Source of the DNA: Serratia fonticola
GTDB lineage: Bacteria; Pseudomonadota; Gammaproteobacteria; Enterobacterales; Enterobacteriaceae
NCBI RefSeq assembly: GCF_006715025.1
Contig: NZ_VFMK01000001.1
Span: forward strand, 3,968,001 to 4,032,000
Reading direction: 5' to 3'
DNA: 64,000 nt
In this document: one piece after another, positions 62,034-64,000 of the stretch
Position numbering within the stretch: the stretch's first letter is position 1
Layout: each line of letters starts with the position of its first letter
The notes under the pieces: model-generated
Seen by the model: the letters and a program-made list of their open reading frames with translations, nothing else
Databases searched by the model: none
Told to the model about the DNA's origin: nothing
Position numbers and translations under genes: made by a program

Positions 62034-62181
62034 GGATGTACCTCCCCTTCATGTACCTATCCCTATATCAAATATTTTTGGGCTGTCAATCAAATATCGG
62101 GTTACATCTAAATATCATCTTATCCCCCAGATACCGCGACCACCCAATAAATGATTAGCAGAGCACTTCCCGCAGACCTGT

Positions 62182-63069
62182 TCAACACATTTCCTGCATC
62201 TGTTGATACAGCATCGCGGTAAATGCTTGCGCCGCAGCGCTGCGATAGCTTTCTTTACGCTGTAACAGAACCGCATTACGCTCCGGCATGGGGAGCGCCA
62301 AGGGGACTGGACGCAGAGCCGGATTTTCACGCCCAATAGCTTCCGGCAGAATAGTGGCAAGCTGCCCCCGGCGTACAATTTCCACAATAGCGCCAATCGC
62401 ATTGGCCTCCATCGCTACCTGAGGGTGGATACCGTGCTGATGGCAATACTCATCCACATAGAGACGGGTGGCAAAATCCCTGCTCAGTAGCACCAATGGC
62501 GTCTGTTGCAACGCCATCGCACTCACGGCATCGCGGCTATTGGCGAGGTAATGCCCTTCCCCCACCATCAGTTGCAATCTTTCGGCGAACAGTAGATTGG
62601 CCTCAATATCAACCACTTGAACGGGCTCAAAAGCGATACCGAGATCCAATTGATCGTCGCAAAGTAACGCCTCCATTTTATCCTGTGTCATCTCACGAAT
62701 GTTCAGCGTAATGCCGGGATACTGCCGAAAGAAGCGGTCAACCAGCGGACCAATCAGGTAGGCGGTAAACGTTGGCGTCATTGCCAGGCGCAGGCTGCCG
62801 CGCTCCAGCGTCGCCACATCCTGGATTGCCCGTTTTCCGGCCTCCAGATCCTGCAACGCCAGACGCGCGTAGCGCAGCCAGGCCTCTCCGGCATCGGTTA
62901 ATTGCACTCGTCGTCCTGAACGGTCAAACAGTGGTGCCTGTAGCGTCTCCTCCAACTGTTTGATTTGCTGTGACAAGGTGGGTTGAGAAACATGCAACAC
63001 CTCGGCTGCCCGGGTGAAATTTCCCTGCTCTGCCACCGCCAGAAAATAACGAATATGCCGAAGTAACAT
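62182..63069 (-). CDS. cynR: CynR, LysR-family activator of the cyanate operon
   Basis: 295 aa. N-terminal helix-turn-helix: M-L-L-R-H-I-R-Y-F-L-A-V-A-E, F-T-R-A-A-E-V-L-H-V-S-Q-P-T-L-S-Q-Q-I (about 18-37). The effector domain has T-P-T-F-T-A-Y-L-I-G-P-L and E-A-N-A-I-G-A-I-V-E, close to E. coli CynR. It activates cynTS with cyanate and represses itself; it is divergent from cynT across 119 bp. The 148 bp downstream of its stop, toward the DUF1240-like gene, hold no clear signal. Confidence 0.92.
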   Translation of the reverse strand: MLLRHIRYFLAVAEQGNFTRAAEVLHVSQPTLSQQIKQLEETLQAPLFDRSGRRVQLTDAGEAWLRYARLALQDLEAGKRAIQDVATLERGSLRLAMTPTFTAYLIGPLVDRFFRQYPGITLNIREMTQDKMEALLCDDQLDLGIAFEPVQVVDIEANLLFAERLQLMVGEGHYLANSRDAVSAMALQQTPLVLLSRDFATRLYVDEYCHQHGIHPQVAMEANAIGAIVEIVRRGQLATILPEAIGRENPALRPVPLALPMPERNAVLLQRKESYRSAAAQAFTAMLYQQMQEMC

Positions 63070-63188
63070 AATGCTCCAAACTATTGGTAATGCCTATGGT
63101 GATGATTATAAATGAGTCTTGGAAGCTATAGCTAGAAAAGTCCATTCTTGCCTCCATTGAAAGCAAGCCACACATTGATGGAGTCACT
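63070..63188. promoter_or_regulatory. cynR-cynT divergent promoter region
   Basis: A short divergent intergenic region of the usual LysR type, AT-rich in the middle (G-A-T-G-A-T-T-A-T-A-A-A-T-G). It should carry the CynR site, but I cannot single out the T-N11-A box with confidence. A Shine-Dalgarno-like G-A-T-G-G-A-G lies 7 bp before the cynT ATG. Confidence 0.5.
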
Positions 63189-63842
63189 ATGCAAGAGGTT
63201 ATTGACGGTTTTCTGAAGTTCCAGCGCGAGGCTTTTGTTGAGCGTACAGAGCTGTTCAAACGTCTGGCTACCAGCCAGAGCCCACGCACCCTATTTATCT
63301 CATGTTCCGACAGCCGATTGGTGCCGGAACTGATCACCCAACGCGAACCGGGCGACCTGTTCGTTATCCGCAACGCAGGCAATATCGTGCCTTCTTTCGG
63401 GCCTGAGCCTGGTGGTGTTTCAGCCTCGGTGGAATATGCCGTTGCCGCGCTAGACGTAGAGGATATTGTGATTTGCGGCCACTCCGATTGCGGCGCCATG
63501 ACCGCCATTGCCACCTGCAAATGCCTGGATCACATGCCAACCGTAGCCAACTGGCTGCGCTATGCCGATGCGGCCAAGGCGGTCAATCAGGCCAATGAGC
63601 ACGCCAGCGAGCACGATCGCATTAACTCGATGGTGCGTGAAAACGTCATTGCCCAACTGACCAACCTGAAAACTCACCCTTCGGTCGCGCTGGCGCTCGA
63701 TCGAGGCAATCTGCGGCTGCATGGCTGGGTCTACGATATCGCTACCGGCTGTATTGACGCATTAGATGGCAATACCCGCCGTTTCGTACCGCTGGCGAGC
63801 AACCCGAGCGTCACCGCCAGCCCAGCCATGCAACGTTTCTAA
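63189..63842 (+). CDS. cynT: Carbonic anhydrase CynT (beta class)
   Basis: 217 aa. Zinc ligands Cys39, His98 and Cys101 (C-S-D-S-R and G-H-S-D-C-G) and the Asp41-Arg43 dyad are present. It hydrates the CO2 released by cyanase so that bicarbonate, the co-substrate of cyanase, is not lost. First gene of cynTS; cynS follows after 26 bp. Confidence 0.95.
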   Translation: MQEVIDGFLKFQREAFVERTELFKRLATSQSPRTLFISCSDSRLVPELITQREPGDLFVIRNAGNIVPSFGPEPGGVSASVEYAVAALDVEDIVICGHSDCGAMTAIATCKCLDHMPTVANWLRYADAAKAVNQANEHASEHDRINSMVRENVIAQLTNLKTHPSVALALDRGNLRLHGWVYDIATGCIDALDGNTRRFVPLASNPSVTASPAMQRF

Positions 63843-63868
63843 CCTATTAATCATCAAGAGGATTTCAC

Positions 63869-64000
63869 ATGACACAATCTCTACAAAACACTTGCGCACG
63901 CCAGAACCTGACCGACATCATCATGGATGCCAAAGTCCGCCAGGGCCTGACCTTTGAGGCGATTAACCAAGGCACCGGCTTGAGCCTGGCGTTCGTCACC
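63869..64000 (+). CDS. cynS: Cyanate hydratase CynS (5' part only)
   Basis: 44 codons to the window edge from the ATG at 63869, which has A-A-G-A-G-G-A 7 bp upstream. The N-terminal helical domain L-T-D-I-I-M-D-A-K-V, L-T-F-E-A-I-N-Q-G-T-G-L-S-L-A-F-V-T matches cyanase. The catalytic Arg, Glu and Ser lie beyond the edge. It converts cyanate and bicarbonate to ammonia and CO2. Confidence 0.9.
   Translation, partial: MTQSLQNTCARQNLTDIIMDAKVRQGLTFEAINQGTGLSLAFVT

Noticed and set aside
1..64000. tRNA or rRNA genes, prophage, complete insertion sequences
   Set aside because: I found no cloverleaf-like sequence, phage structural genes or transposase genes on either strand.

Overview
The window looks like chromosome of a Serratia-like member of the Enterobacterales (Yersiniaceae). 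This rests on the close match of most proteins to Enterobacteriaceae families as I remember them, on gene orders shared in pieces with E. coli (yegH-asmA-dcd-udk-mrp-metG; yohJK-cdd-sanA-mglBAC-galS-yeiB-folE-yeiG; gsi-iaaA-moeAB-ybiT; cynRTS), and on ERIC-like intergenic repeats. No database search was possible, so genus and family names are recognition calls.

Layout. (1) 1-9.75 kb: a surface polysaccharide (capsule/EPS) locus read leftward from a JUMPstart/ops leader: galU, galF, wza, wzb, wzc, then an AT-rich serotype-specific part with a Wzx-type flippase, a Wzy-type polymerase and a glycosyltransferase cut by the window edge. galU supplies UDP-glucose, Wzx/Wzy flip and polymerise repeat units, and Wza/Wzb/Wzc control chain length and export. 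(2) 10.2-21.3 kb: conserved housekeeping block yegH, dcuC, asmA, dcd, udk, a PAP2 phosphatase, mrp, metG. (3) 21.3-30 kb: a 100-bp tandem repeat array, a DUF559 protein, an orphan sugar-binding protein, an MFS transporter, then yohJK-cdd, maeA, sanA. (4) 30-35.8 kb: a long gene-free stretch with repeats and perfect hairpins, then mglBAC and galS with CRP and Gal operator sites. (5) 35.9-47.8 kb: yeiB, folE and the yeiG/fghA homologue, with two insertions relative to E. coli: a tight operon of TAXI-TRAP transporter, GntR regulator and L-2-hydroxyglutarate oxidase, and a formaldehyde detoxification pair (frmA-fghA) beside a LysR regulator and a YbfB-type transporter. (6) 47.9-58.4 kb: iaaA-gsiABCD glutathione/peptide uptake (interrupted by a second tandem array, 116-bp units), a DUF924 protein, moeA-moeB and an unknown membrane protein. 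(7) 58.5-64 kb: ybiT, an AT-rich accessory island, then cynR and cynT-cynS (cut by the right edge).

Most interesting parts: the island at 60.05-61.45 kb, bracketed by a 79-bp duplication of the ybiT start region and holding a frameshifted gene overlapped by a small membrane protein gene (effector/immunity-like architecture, inferred); the TRAP-GntR-LhgO operon with a perfect 10-bp palindrome upstream; the two tandem arrays, which have unrelated units but the same inverted hairpin caps; and a chain of perfect hairpins between sanA and mglC.
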